Under the pieces are notes generated by a model, which ran no database searches, had not been told where the DNA came from, and saw nothing but the letters and a program-made list of their open reading frames with translations. Positions 27,564-36,442 of a stretch of 64,000 nucleotides of DNA are shown in pieces (the stretch's first letter is position 1; each line of letters begins with the position of its first letter). The stretch lies in contig NZ_JAJLMN010000001.1 of assembly GCF_021730615.1 (NCBI RefSeq), positions 3,421,501 through 3,485,500 of the forward strand, read 5' to 3'. Origin of the DNA: Lichenibacterium dinghuense. Its GTDB lineage: Bacteria > Pseudomonadota > Alphaproteobacteria > Rhizobiales > Beijerinckiaceae. The translations under genes were made by a program, and so were the position numbers.

Positions 27564-29380
27564 CGGCCGTCGCGATGACGGGCAGGTCCGCGGCGCGAGA
27601 GATCGCGCCGCGGCCATCGCCCGCGCCGATCGACGGTGGCCCGCCCGCGCCCGGGCTGGCGGGCGCGGTGCCGCTCGGGGACTTGCTGCGCCGGGCCAGC
27701 GCGGCCATCCGGACTGGACTCCCGGATGCGGTCTGGGTCGTGGCGGCCGTGGCGGCCTGCAAGCCGGCGCGCGGCGGCTGCTCGCTCGAGCTGGTCGAGC
27801 CCGAGGTGTCGCGGGCGGAGGCGGGCGTGCTGCGGGCCTACCTGCCCGACGCCGTGCTGGCCGCGCTGCGCGAGCGGGCCGGGCACGCGGTCGACGGCGT
27901 CGACCTCGTCGGCATGACGGTGACGTCGCGCCTCGCCGTCGAGCTGTCGCCGCGGTGGGGCCTGTCGGGGCGGGTGCAGGCGCTTGCCCCGGGGCTGGAA
28001 GCCAGCCTCGCCCGCCGCGCGCTCGAGGCGACAATGGCGCGCCTACGCCGCGACGGCTCCTACGACCGCCAGCGCGGGCTCGCCCGGCCGCGCGATGTCA
28101 CGCGCGTCGCCGTAGTGCACCCGGCCGGTGCCGCCGGCTGGGCCGACGTCGCGGGCGAGCTCGCCCGATGGCAGGCGGCCGGACTGCTCGCGGTCCGCTC
28201 CGTGCCGACCGCCTTCGAGGGGCCCGGAGCCGCGGCGGGCATCGCGGTCGCGCTCGGGCGCGCCGCCGAGGATGTGGCGGGCGGCCGCCCCGACCTCGTG
28301 CTGGTTGTGCGCGGCGGCGGAGCGGCCTCGAGCCTCGCCCCGTTTGACGACGAGGCCGTGGCGCGGGCGGTCGCGGCCCTGCCGGTGCCGGTCCTGTGCG
28401 GCCTCGGCCACGCGGTCGATCTCACGCTCGCCGACCGCGTGTGCTGGCGCAGCGCCGATACGCCGTCCAAGACGCTGACGGTTCTGCGCGAGCTGATGGC
28501 CGCGCCCAGCCGGCGTGCGCGGGCGGACTACGGGGCGGTGCTGCTCGCGGTGGCGGCCGGCCTCGACCGCGCCGGGCCCGCTCTCGCGGCGGCGGAACGG
28601 CGGGTCGCGACCGAGGCGACGCGACGCGCTGTGGCGACCTCGGAGGCGCTCGACCGCACCTGGGGCGCGGTGCGCACGGCGGCCGAGGGCGCGCGCGGGC
28701 GCCTGACGCGGCAGGGCGACGCGCTCGACCGGCTCGCCTCCGACGCGGCCGGGGCCGCTCCCGTCCGCCTCGACCGGAGCGCGACCGAGCTCGCCGCGCT
28801 GATGGAGGCGGTGCGGGCCCGCGCGCGCCGAGCCTCGGCGGGTGCGGACGGCGGCGCTGGCCTGCTCGCCGTCGCCGTGGCCCGCGGGCAGGCCTTGGTC
28901 GCGACTGCGGAGGTCGGGCTCGCCGCACGCGGACGCGAACTGCCGGACGCCGCTGCGGCGGTGGTCGCGCGCGCTTCGACGTCGCTCAACGCGGGCGCTG
29001 AGCGGGTGCGCTTCGACGCGCGGGCCCGCCTCGGCCGCGCAGACGACGGGGCGCGCGCCCTCGCGGGCGTCGCTGCAGCCGTCAGCGCCGCGCATCGGCG
29101 GCAGGACGCCGCCCTCGAACGCTCGATGCGAACGGTCGAGGCGTCTGCGGCCCGCCAGATCGACGCGGCGGCCTCGGCGCTCGACCGGCACACAGACGTA
29201 CTCGACGCTGCCGAGCCGTCGCACATGCTGCAGCGCGGCTATGCGCTCGTGACGGACGCCTCCGGGCGCCCCGTCACCTCGGCCGCGGCGGCCCGCGCCG
29301 CCGCGAGCGTCACCCTCACCTTCGCCGACGGCGCCATCGCCGTGCGGCTCCATCAGCCCACAACGGGAGATCAGCCATGA
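27560..29380 (+). CDS. Exonuclease VII large-subunit (XseA)-like protein, divergent
   Basis: A 606-residue protein from GTG 27560. The catalytic-region motif of XseA is visible: LVLVVRGGGAASSLAPFDDE then VPVLCGLGHAVDLTLADRV. The C-terminus has the XseA-type DPxxxLxRGYAxV-like segment (AAEPSHMLQRGYALVTDASG). The N-terminal OB-like part is weakly conserved, and the central coiled-coil segment is long and Ala/Arg-rich. ExoVII degrades single-stranded DNA and needs XseB, whose gene follows with a 4-nt overlap. It is longer and more divergent than housekeeping XseA (about 400-530 residues), consistent with an element-borne version. Confidence 0.8.
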   Translation: MTAVAMTGRSAAREIAPRPSPAPIDGGPPAPGLAGAVPLGDLLRRASAAIRTGLPDAVWVVAAVAACKPARGGCSLELVEPEVSRAEAGVLRAYLPDAVLAALRERAGHAVDGVDLVGMTVTSRLAVELSPRWGLSGRVQALAPGLEASLARRALEATMARLRRDGSYDRQRGLARPRDVTRVAVVHPAGAAGWADVAGELARWQAAGLLAVRSVPTAFEGPGAAAGIAVALGRAAEDVAGGRPDLVLVVRGGGAASSLAPFDDEAVARAVAALPVPVLCGLGHAVDLTLADRVCWRSADTPSKTLTVLRELMAAPSRRARADYGAVLLAVAAGLDRAGPALAAAERRVATEATRRAVATSEALDRTWGAVRTAAEGARGRLTRQGDALDRLASDAAGAAPVRLDRSATELAALMEAVRARARRASAGADGGAGLLAVAVARGQALVATAEVGLAARGRELPDAAAAVVARASTSLNAGAERVRFDARARLGRADDGARALAGVAAAVSAAHRRQDAALERSMRTVEASAARQIDAAASALDRHTDVLDAAEPSHMLQRGYALVTDASGRPVTSAAAARAAASVTLTFADGAIAVRLHQPTTGDQP

Positions 29381-29525
29381 AGACCACCATCGCCGCCAGC
29401 ACCGTCAAGGCTCCGGCCACGACCGAGACCTACGCGTCTGCCTACGCGCGCCTGACCGCCATTGCGGAAAAGTTGAAGGGCGCCGGCGCGGCCGCTGACC
29501 TCGATGGACTAGGGCGTGTTGACAT

Positions 29526-29955
29526 TCAGCGCAGGGCGAGAGCGATGCTTGCCGCGTAGATCATAGCGCTGAAGCTCGTGTCAGTCTTGTCGTAACGCGT
29601 GCCGATGCGGCGAAAGGCTTTCAGCGAACAGAAGAAGTTTTCGACGAGGTGCCGCCATTTGTAGGCGGCAAAATCGCAGGGGATGTGCCGCTTGCGATTG
29701 GCTTTGGGCGGGATCACCGCGGCAATGCCTCTGCCTTCAAGATTTTCCCGAAGCCAATCGACGTCGAAGGCCTTATCGGCCAGAAGCATCTTGAAGGGCA
29801 CGTCGGCGATCAGATCCTTGACGCCTTTGACGTCGTGGCGGTGCCCCGGCAGCAGCACAAAGCGCACCAAATTGCCGAGCGCGTCCACCAGGGCGAGGAT
29901 CTTGGTGGTCAAACCGCCGCGAGAACGGCCGATGGCCTGATCCTGAGTCCCCCTT
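29526..29955 (-). CDS. IS427-group transposase, orfB (frameshift product)
   Basis: Starts by frameshift at the AAAAGGG run; the -1 frame reads QAIGRSRGGLTTKILALVDA, the standard IS427 junction. The second Asp (LLADKAFDVDW) and the Glu region (KWRHLVENFFCSLKAFRRIG) follow. About 140 residues; the last codons fall close to the left inverted repeat. Appears intact. Confidence 0.85.
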
Positions 29956-30277
29956 TTGCGCCAGTGCCGTGCTGGTGGACCCTGATGATCGTGCCATCCA
30001 CCATGGCGTATTCAAAATCAGGGTCGCCCGACAGAGCGGCGAAAACGCGGTCGAAGACCGCCTTCTTGGCCCACCGGCGGAAACGTTGGAAATTGGAGTT
30101 CCAGTTGCCGAACCGGTCCGGCAAGTCTCGCCATGGTCCGCCCGTCCGTGCGACGTGCAGGATAGCTTCCATGAACAGACGATTGTTGCTGGCCGACCGC
30201 CCCGGATCACCGACCTTGCCGGGAAGCAGAAGGGCAATGCGCTCCCATTGCTCGTCCTTCAACACGTCGCGATCCAT
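29909..30277 (-). CDS. IS427-group transposase, orfA
   Basis: 122 residues from ATG 30277 (MDRDVLKDEQWERIALLLPG), with GGPWRDLPDRFGNWNSNFQR and the first catalytic Asp in YAMVDGTIIRVHQ. It is preceded by a GGGAGG Shine-Dalgarno. It ends in frame after AAAAGGGGG (29949-29957), where a -1 shift joins it to orfB. Confidence 0.88.
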   Translation of the reverse strand: MDRDVLKDEQWERIALLLPGKVGDPGRSASNNRLFMEAILHVARTGGPWRDLPDRFGNWNSNFQRFRRWAKKAVFDRVFAALSGDPDFEYAMVDGTIIRVHQHGTGAKGGLRIRPSAVLAAV

Positions 30278-30475
30278 GCTGGAACCTCCCTTTTCCAGCC
30301 TTGAATCCCACTTTCGCCCGCTGGGAAACCTAATGTCGCTAAATGTCAACGCGCCCTAGTCCAGGACCTGCGCGAGGCCAAGGCGGCGCACGCCTTCTGC
30401 AAGGCCCGGCTCGACGCCATCCGGCGCGAGGTGGATGCCGAGGCGGAGGCCGCCGGCGAGACCGCGGGGGGCTGA

Positions 30476-31290
30476 CGCGCCGGCCTGCGGGGTGGGGAGC
30501 GCAAGGCCGGCCGGGCCGGTCATCCGGGTCGAGGTGGGCGGAGGCGGCCCCAGCCGCGGTCGCCCGATGGGCTCTCCGGCGTCGCGCCCCTCATGGGTCG
30601 GTGCCGGCGAGCCCCACGGGCACGACCACTATGTCCGCCTGCTGCCGCCCGATGGGTGCTTTGTGGCGGCCGTCGAGTAGGCAGGCCGGCGACAGGCGCG
30701 ACCGCGAGGGCGAAGCGGACAGCCTAGAACTGATCGAGTTGGAGGACCTGGCGGCGCGCGGTTACATCCACATCGGCCGGGGCGCCGTCTCCCAAGTGGC
30801 GTGGCTCTCAATCAGAAGCAGAGACTGAGCAGCGCTCAGCGTCACGGAGGCGGCGCGGGTGTCGCCGCACACCCCCAAGGAGGGTGCGGTGCAGGGCAGT
30901 TAGAAGTGCCGCCGCCCTGACTTGGCCACCGTCCGCGGCGGCAGCATACATGCTGAAACGCCTGCCGGATCCGCCGCTGGCATGAGCTTCATACGGACAA
31001 TCCGAGCCGGTGCCGAGGCCCTCGAGAATGGGCGGTTCTGACCCACAGCCGTCACTCAGAGTGTCCGCTCCAGAGCCGAGACCGGAGGGGGCTTCATCCC
31101 GCCAGGGACGCCGTTTGTCTGTCCGACGGCCCTGGCGCTAAATCGCGGGTGGAAAAGAAATCGCCGGCGCTAAACGTCGCCCTGCTCCGCTGAGAGTGCT
31201 GCAGCTGGTAACAGAGATCGACTCCGCCGGCACGCCATTGTAGCTAGAGGCGCGCAGAGGCGATTTACTCCTGATCCAGGTTGAGACTGA
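30476..31290. other. 815 bp with no supported gene
   Basis: Only short, unsupported frames. One of them (30568-30680, ending LLPPDGCFVAAVE) could be a scrap of an old gene. The 3' half is of lower GC and contains no clear repeat or RNA gene. Confidence 0.4.
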
Positions 31291-32799
31291 TCAGCCGAGC
31301 AAGCTGCCCGGCTGTACTGCGACGATGTGCTCGCCCGTAATAGTCTCAAGATAGAGCTGGGGAAGAGACCTCTCGAAGACGCTCAGGGCGGTTTTGACGA
31401 TGGTCAGATATTGATCGAGGTCGCCTCCTTCAACCCGCCTCCATGTACTTGGCATGTAGCGCACCATGATCGACAGCGCGTACAGAAGGCAGAGCGCCGT
31501 TACCCTGTACTCATTGAGATCGGCTAGCGCCGGCAGGATCAGAGCCCCGCTGTTCTCGAAAGAGCTCTGATGAATGGGAAGCACTTCATGCCAGTATGTG
31601 GCATCGGGATGATCGACGCGAGCCCGGAAAATCTGCCCTTCCGGCTGGTCGGGAAGGCGACTGAGTTCGGCAAGCGGCCAGCCCGCGCCTTCGATGCGCT
31701 CCTGCCGGACCTTACCTGAGCGGTCGATGAGCTTGATGTAGCTGCTGCCAGACTGCTGCTGAGGCTTGAAGCTGGGCAGACGGCTAGCCTCCATGTCGTA
31801 CGACGGCATGATCCAGGACGGCTCGCTCTCGAAAACTTCGGAAAATAGGTCAGCCAACTCAGGAAGCGTCGCGAACAGATCTCGGACAGTGCAGAACACG
31901 CCACGAGGCAGTTTCTCTACAGCGTCGTCGGCTTTGGGCTTTGATTTTGGGTAGTGGCTGATGTCGTGGCCGAGGAAGGCAGCCCACCTGGGCAGGAAGC
32001 CGGTAGCCAGAACTCCAACGCCCATTTCACTGAAACCGCGGACCTGTGTGCTGAAAGTGTAAAGGCCGTGCCCTTGTTTCGTGTAACCCTCGATCTCATC
32101 GAGATCGACGGGCCCGCTTGGCGAGGCTAGGATCTCAGCGAAGGATAGTGCCAGGGTCCCGTAGTAGAGGCTGATGATCTTGCGATTGAGGCTCTCATTT
32201 TGAGCTGATTTAAAGTAGTCAGACGCACTGCGCAGTGTGAAGGCGAGACCCTCACCTTTCGATCCGGCTGCACCAGGTATTAGCTGGACATTCTGTTCGC
32301 TTGCGCGGCGTAAGATCAATTTCTCCGCCAGATGCGTGCTTGCAAATTGATCCAGGCGCGCCCACACGCTGATCAGCGGGTTTTCTGCTTTGATGCGCCG
32401 GACGGTCGAAGGTCGGGACTTGGCTGCCCGCCGAGTATTCGCAGGGAAGAGCTCCTTGTTCCAGCCTATAAGCGTTGAATAAAATTCATCGATAGGTGTG
32501 ACTGGCTTGGTAAGCCCGTACGCAAAACTTTCTGGCTTATACAGTTCACCATTTGTGAAGGTGCGGTCGACTTCGGAGTCAAGCGCCTTGTACACCCTGT
32601 TGTCTGTAGCAGATGAATAAAGAAGTGCCACCTTCTTCGTCTTGCCGAGCTTGGTGGCAGTTACGACCATGTACTCGCCGGCCTCGACCACGCCGGTGAT
32701 CTCAGCCGTCCAGCCATGCGTCCTGAACGGTTTGACAATCTGCTGATCGACCGAGCCTCGCAGAATTGCCATCCGCTGTTCGACCCCCGTTCCACCCAT
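31291..32799 (-). CDS. YaaC-like protein with endonuclease-like N-terminal domain
   Basis: A 502-residue protein of lower GC than its neighbours. From about residue 160 it resembles YaaC-family proteins: ASDYFKSAQNESLNRKIISL, YYGTLALSFAEILAS, HGLYTFS and YMPSTWRRVEGGD, mostly helical. The N-terminal about 110 residues (WTAEITGVVEAGEYMVVTAT; KKVALLYSSATDNRVYKAL) have the alternating strands of a restriction-endonuclease-like fold, but I see no complete PD-(D/E)xK set. Start at ATG 32799 or 32772. It stands alone between IS elements. A role in defence is possible but only inferred from context. Confidence 0.62.
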   Translation of the reverse strand: MGGTGVEQRMAILRGSVDQQIVKPFRTHGWTAEITGVVEAGEYMVVTATKLGKTKKVALLYSSATDNRVYKALDSEVDRTFTNGELYKPESFAYGLTKPVTPIDEFYSTLIGWNKELFPANTRRAAKSRPSTVRRIKAENPLISVWARLDQFASTHLAEKLILRRASEQNVQLIPGAAGSKGEGLAFTLRSASDYFKSAQNESLNRKIISLYYGTLALSFAEILASPSGPVDLDEIEGYTKQGHGLYTFSTQVRGFSEMGVGVLATGFLPRWAAFLGHDISHYPKSKPKADDAVEKLPRGVFCTVRDLFATLPELADLFSEVFESEPSWIMPSYDMEASRLPSFKPQQQSGSSYIKLIDRSGKVRQERIEGAGWPLAELSRLPDQPEGQIFRARVDHPDATYWHEVLPIHQSSFENSGALILPALADLNEYRVTALCLLYALSIMVRYMPSTWRRVEGGDLDQYLTIVKTALSVFERSLPQLYLETITGEHIVAVQPGSLLG

Positions 32800-33262
32800 C
32801 CGACTTCTCGCCCTTGTGTTCTCACGAGATATGTATCGCAGCTGCAGCTATGGATCGTAAACCATCATTCGTGGGTCAGCAAAATAGTGTCGTGCCCGGG
32901 CCCGCAGCTTGGTATGAAAAAATGAGATCTACAGCAGCGTCGCTTCGACCAACCAGCCGAGCTCGCCTGGCAGCGGACCTTCCCTCAGTCAGCGTTGGAT
33001 CGACTCGGTCCACTCGAGATCTCGATCTGAATGTCCGCAAGGTGGCGATCTCTGAACGTCGGGACCTGGCGCCAACCGAACGCGCACGAACGAGATCAAG
33101 CTGGATACCGAACCGCGCCGGGTTTGTCGGAGGCTGATTGGCTTGGAAGCTACGCCGCCATCGGGATAGCCTCAAGCGCGGCGTAGAAGGCTGCTTCGGC
33201 TTCGGCCGGCATCGCCGCGCCGTGTCGGCCGCAGGCGGCATCGAGCGGGGCAAACCCGAGCG

Positions 33263-34664
33263 GGAGCTATACGGGATTCTGGGTGACGGCGACCTGAGAA
33301 AGGCGGTGTATCGAGGCGGGTGTCCAAGCCTGCCAGAACCTCTCCGGACAGATCGATACACCATGGAAGACAATAGCAACGTTGTCAGGCTTCGTCAGCC
33401 CGACGCGGTCGATGATCCCCTGACGGAGGTGCTGCGGGCCGGCGCCCGCCAACTCCTGGCGCAGGCGGTGGAGTTGGAGGTGGAGGCTTTCCTGGCCGAG
33501 CGGGCGGGCCTGAAGCTTTCGGACGGGCGAGCACGTCTGGTCCGTCACGGTCACGCGCCCGAGCGGGAGGTGCAGACCGGGATCGGGGCCGTCGCGGTGG
33601 CCCGGCCCAAAGTGCGGGACCGCGGGGCCGCCGATGGCGGCGAGCGCATCCGGGTCACCTCGGCGATCCTGCCGCGCTGGGCGCGGCGGACGCGCAGTCT
33701 CGATGCCCTGCTGCCCACGTTGTACCTGCGCGGGATCTCGACGGGAGACTTCCAGCAGGCGCTGTCGGCGCTGCTGGGCAAGGACGCGCCGAACCTGTCA
33801 CCTTCGGTGATCGGGCGTCTCACGGGCGAGTGGCAGGCCGAACACGAGCGCTGGCAGGCGCGAGACTTGTCAACGCGACGATACGTGTATCTGTGGGCCG
33901 ACGGGATCTACCTCCAGGCCCGGATGGAGGATCAGGCCGAGTGCATGCTGGTCCTGATCGGCGCCACGCCGGAAGGCAAGAAAGAGCTGATCGGCTTTCA
34001 GGCCGGCGTGCGCGAAAGCGCCCAGAGCTGGCGTGAGTTGCTGGTCGGCATGAAAGCCCGCGGCCTGTCGATCGCCCCGAAGATCGCGGTCGGCGATGGC
34101 GCACTCGGCTTCTGGAAAGCGCTCGACGAGGTTTTCCCCGGCAGGTGCCACCAGAGATGCTGGCTGCACAAAGTCATGAACGTCCTCGACAAGGTCCCGA
34201 AGTCCGTCCAGGGCGACATGAAGGTCGATCTGCGCGAGATCTCCGCGGCCCCCACCAGGGCCGCAGCCGAGAAGGCCATCGCGGCCTTCGTCGAGAAGTA
34301 CGGCGCCAAGTATCCCAAAGCAGCCGAATGTCTCATGAAGGACCGCGACGCATTGCTCGCCTTCTTCGACCTGCCGGCCGAGCACTGGGATCATCTGCGG
34401 ACCACGAACCCGATCGAGTCCGTCTTCGCCACGGTCCGGCACCGGACGGTTCGCACAAAGGGCGCCCTGTTTCCCACCACCGCCAAGCTGATGGTGTTCA
34501 AGCTCGTCATGGCAGCCGCCAGGACCTAGCGAAGGCTGAAGGGCGAAAACCTGTTGCCCAAGGTCGTCGCCGGTGTCACGTTCAAGGATGGGATCGAGGT
34601 CATCGAAGTTCCCAAAGACCGCGCCGCCTGATCGGCCCCGTCGCCCAGATTTCGACATAGCTCC
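33263..34664 (+). mobile_element. IS256-family element, transposase broken
   Basis: 1,402 bp. The ends form an imperfect inverted repeat that begins GGAGCTAT on each side and continues with ATTCTGGG (left) and AATCTGGG (right, other strand). A 7-bp duplication CCGAGCG flanks it (33256-33262 and 34665-34671). Contains one transposase frame with an internal TAG. Confidence 0.85.
33363..34631 (+). pseudogene. IS256-family (mutator type) transposase with premature TAG
   Basis: A 422-codon frame from ATG 33363. DDE residues occur in YLWADGIYLQARMED, IAVGDGALGFWKAL and NPIESVFATVRHRT; CHQRCWLHKVMNVLDKV is the family signature. TAG at 34527-34529 interrupts after residue 388, yet the frame continues RRLKGENLLPKVVAGVTF to the TGA at 34629-34631. 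Relatives have Trp (TGG) here. The truncated product lacks the last 33 residues and is probably weak or inactive. Confidence 0.86.
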
Positions 34665-34819
34665 CCGAGCGACCGGGTCTGCACAAGGTGCCAGTGTGCC
34701 ATCCGGGCGTCGATGCGTCGAATGACGAGCGTCGCCGGGCCCGGGCGACGCAGACGGCGCTGGACAGCTTGAAGGGTCGGTGCGCGAGATCTCTGCGAAC
34801 CGGCGCCGTTTCGGCTTGG

Positions 34820-35476
34820 CTACCAGAAGAACTTCGGCCTCTGGATCACCTCGATATGGGGCGGCATCGCCCAGGCCAGAACCTCGGCCTCGCTCTCTGG
34901 ACCCGCACAGGCGATGGCCTGGACGGCATCGAACGGCAGGCTGTCTCGCACCAGCGCACCCGCATCGTAACGCCGGAGGCGATCGGGGTCGCTCGCATCC
35001 CTTCTGATGTGGTGACGGGTGATGAAATCCCAGGCCGCCTCGCGGAGGACGGCGGGGTCGTCCGACACGCCGTCGGTCGATCGCAGGAGGCTGCGCGCGT
35101 GGAACAGCGCCCGGCGCCCACGCTTCAAGAGTTGCTCCATGGACAGGCAGACGATGGCAAGCTGATGGCGCTCGAAGTGGGTCGCGCCCGCACCACCGGG
35201 TCGCGACGACGCGAAGGCGGCGAGCGTGCGCGGGGTCACCGACAGGGCCACATGCTGGCCGACCGTGCCGTGGAAGGGAGGTGCAAGCGACATTCCAGCC
35301 CTGTCGACGTCGTGAGCACGCACGCCGACGGTCTGCGCCGCGGGGTCGGCCAAGATGGTGGTGAGCGCGGGCAGGCTGCCAGTGCTGAGCGCCAGCCTCA
35401 GGGTGGCCAGCGGCTGCACGGAGAAGAAGACGGGATCATCCGCCGACAGCTCAGCGACGGTGTGCGGCATGCTCAT
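34820..35476 (-). CDS. Hypothetical protein
   Basis: A 218-residue protein if started at ATG 35476 (MSMPHTVAELSADDPVFFSV); the frame remains open for 35 further codons upstream. Features: LATLRLALSTGSLPALTTIL and FERHQLAIVCLSMEQLLKRG, no membrane segment, no known domain. Possibly the remnant of a larger gene. It is divergent from the small genes to its right. Confidence 0.5.
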   Translation of the reverse strand: MSMPHTVAELSADDPVFFSVQPLATLRLALSTGSLPALTTILADPAAQTVGVRAHDVDRAGMSLAPPFHGTVGQHVALSVTPRTLAAFASSRPGGAGATHFERHQLAIVCLSMEQLLKRGRRALFHARSLLRSTDGVSDDPAVLREAAWDFITRHHIRRDASDPDRLRRYDAGALVRDSLPFDAVQAIACAGPESEAEVLAWAMPPHIEVIQRPKFFW

Positions 35477-35589
35477 GCTGATACTCCGAAATAGCGTCCG
35501 CCCCATCATCTGGTTCGTTAGCAATCGAGAGCGTAGATCACTCTCGTCTAGGTAGGATCGCTTGCGTCCGTATATCCGCATTTCTCATT

Positions 35590-35977
35590 CCAAATGGAAG
35601 AGAAAGGGTGAGTAACTATGCAGATTGGACCGACGTTAATCGAACTTGATCATTGTCAGTGTGCGACAGCGCTCTGACCACTGATCCTGAAAGCTACGGT
35701 TCGCCATCGCATTCACGAGGTCGCACCCCCCCCCTGTGCGCGGTGACATTGGCCGGCACTCGCGGCGCCATGTCCGTGATCGGGTATTCGGCGAATCCCT
35801 TTCACTCTGCCGCAGCAGCTCACCCCGCTGGACCACAGCCAGCCTCTCATCGGCCCGAGCAGGATTTTCAGGACTTATTTGCGGCCTGTTGATCTCCGCG
35901 GCCTGACCGGCGCCTCGTGGCACCGGGTCGATCGACGTCGATCAACTCACCAGCCACCGCAATGAGGGCGCGAGACC
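35590..35977. other. 388 bp intergenic with no supported gene
   Basis: No credible frame. The stretch holds a C-run (GCACCCCCCCCCTG near 35725) and ordinary low-complexity DNA. Probably contains the promoter of the plus-strand genes that follow. Confidence 0.4.
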
Positions 35978-36418
35978 ATGGATGACGAAAATCAAGATAC
36001 CGGCGGGCATGCGCCCGGCATGCACCCGGACGGCTTCGCCGCGCGGCGGAAGCCGCTGCCCACCGCCGCGCCCGGCGAGTCCCTGAAGGCCTACGTGGCG
36101 CGGGTCGCGGTCGTCCTCGCCGCATGGCTGGATGCCACGCGGCGGTGGCGCCGCCGCGCGGAATGGGAAGTCATCCGTCGCGCCGTAGAAGCGGCCTATG
36201 GCGACCCAGTGGCCTTAAAGACGCTGGAAACTTATTTGGCGGCCGCCCGCAAGGCTGGCGTCGCGCCGTCTGTCCCGGTGACACCGGAGCCGCCCGCAGT
36301 ACCAGCGCCGCCGACGACGTCCGACAAGTCTTCCAGCGGTGGCCGCAGCGCTGCCCAGCGCTCGCGAGCGTCCACGCGGGCACCCGATTACCAAAGGTTT
36401 ATCGCCCCGCGCTCCTGA
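35978..36418 (+). CDS. Hypothetical protein upstream of ParA/TraL-like ATPase
   Basis: A 146-residue protein from ATG 35978. It has a helical centre (AAWLDATRRWRRRAEWEVIR; LKTLETYLAAARKAG) and a Pro/Ser-rich C-terminal tail. Small basic proteins with such a core often lie before traL-type genes in plasmids and integrative elements, sometimes annotated TraK-like. I cannot confirm that from sequence. It ends 24 nt before the next gene. Confidence 0.55.
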   Translation: MDDENQDTGGHAPGMHPDGFAARRKPLPTAAPGESLKAYVARVAVVLAAWLDATRRWRRRAEWEVIRRAVEAAYGDPVALKTLETYLAAARKAGVAPSVPVTPEPPAVPAPPTTSDKSSSGGRSAAQRSRASTRAPDYQRFIAPRS

Positions 36419-36442
36419 CCACGATCGCAAAGGACCACACCA

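Larger units (their letters stand above)
29513..30355 (-). mobile_element. IS5-family element, IS427 group
   Basis: 843 bp bounded by near-perfect terminal inverted repeats: GGCGTGTTGACATT at the left and, on the other strand, GGCGCGTTGACATT at the right. CTAG duplicated on each side (29509-29512 and 30356-30359) is the target copy; the empty site was GGACTAGTCC, a palindrome. Two overlapping frames encode the transposase with a -1 shift, as usual for the group. Confidence 0.9.
29377..30475 (+). pseudogene. Exonuclease VII small-subunit (XseB)-like gene split by IS427-group element
   Basis: The first 44 or so codons (MKTTIAASTVKAPATTETYA to AAADLDGL) are separated from the rest (QDLREAKAAHAFCKARLDAI to the stop at 30473-30475) by the IS. 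Removing 29513-30355 and one CTAG copy restores a single frame of about 84 residues with the heptad-like helices and CKARLDxI-type segment of XseB. The original sequence is readable as DLDGLVQDLREAK. Without XseB the large subunit probably lacks activity, unless the host XseB substitutes. Confidence 0.8.

Noticed and set aside
33150-33262. IS3-type transposase tail (reads MPAEAEAAFYAALEAIP on the minus strand) interrupted by the IS256 copy
   Set aside because: The text is suggestive of a transposase C-terminus, but the frame could not be followed beyond the IS256 copy, so no gene call is made.
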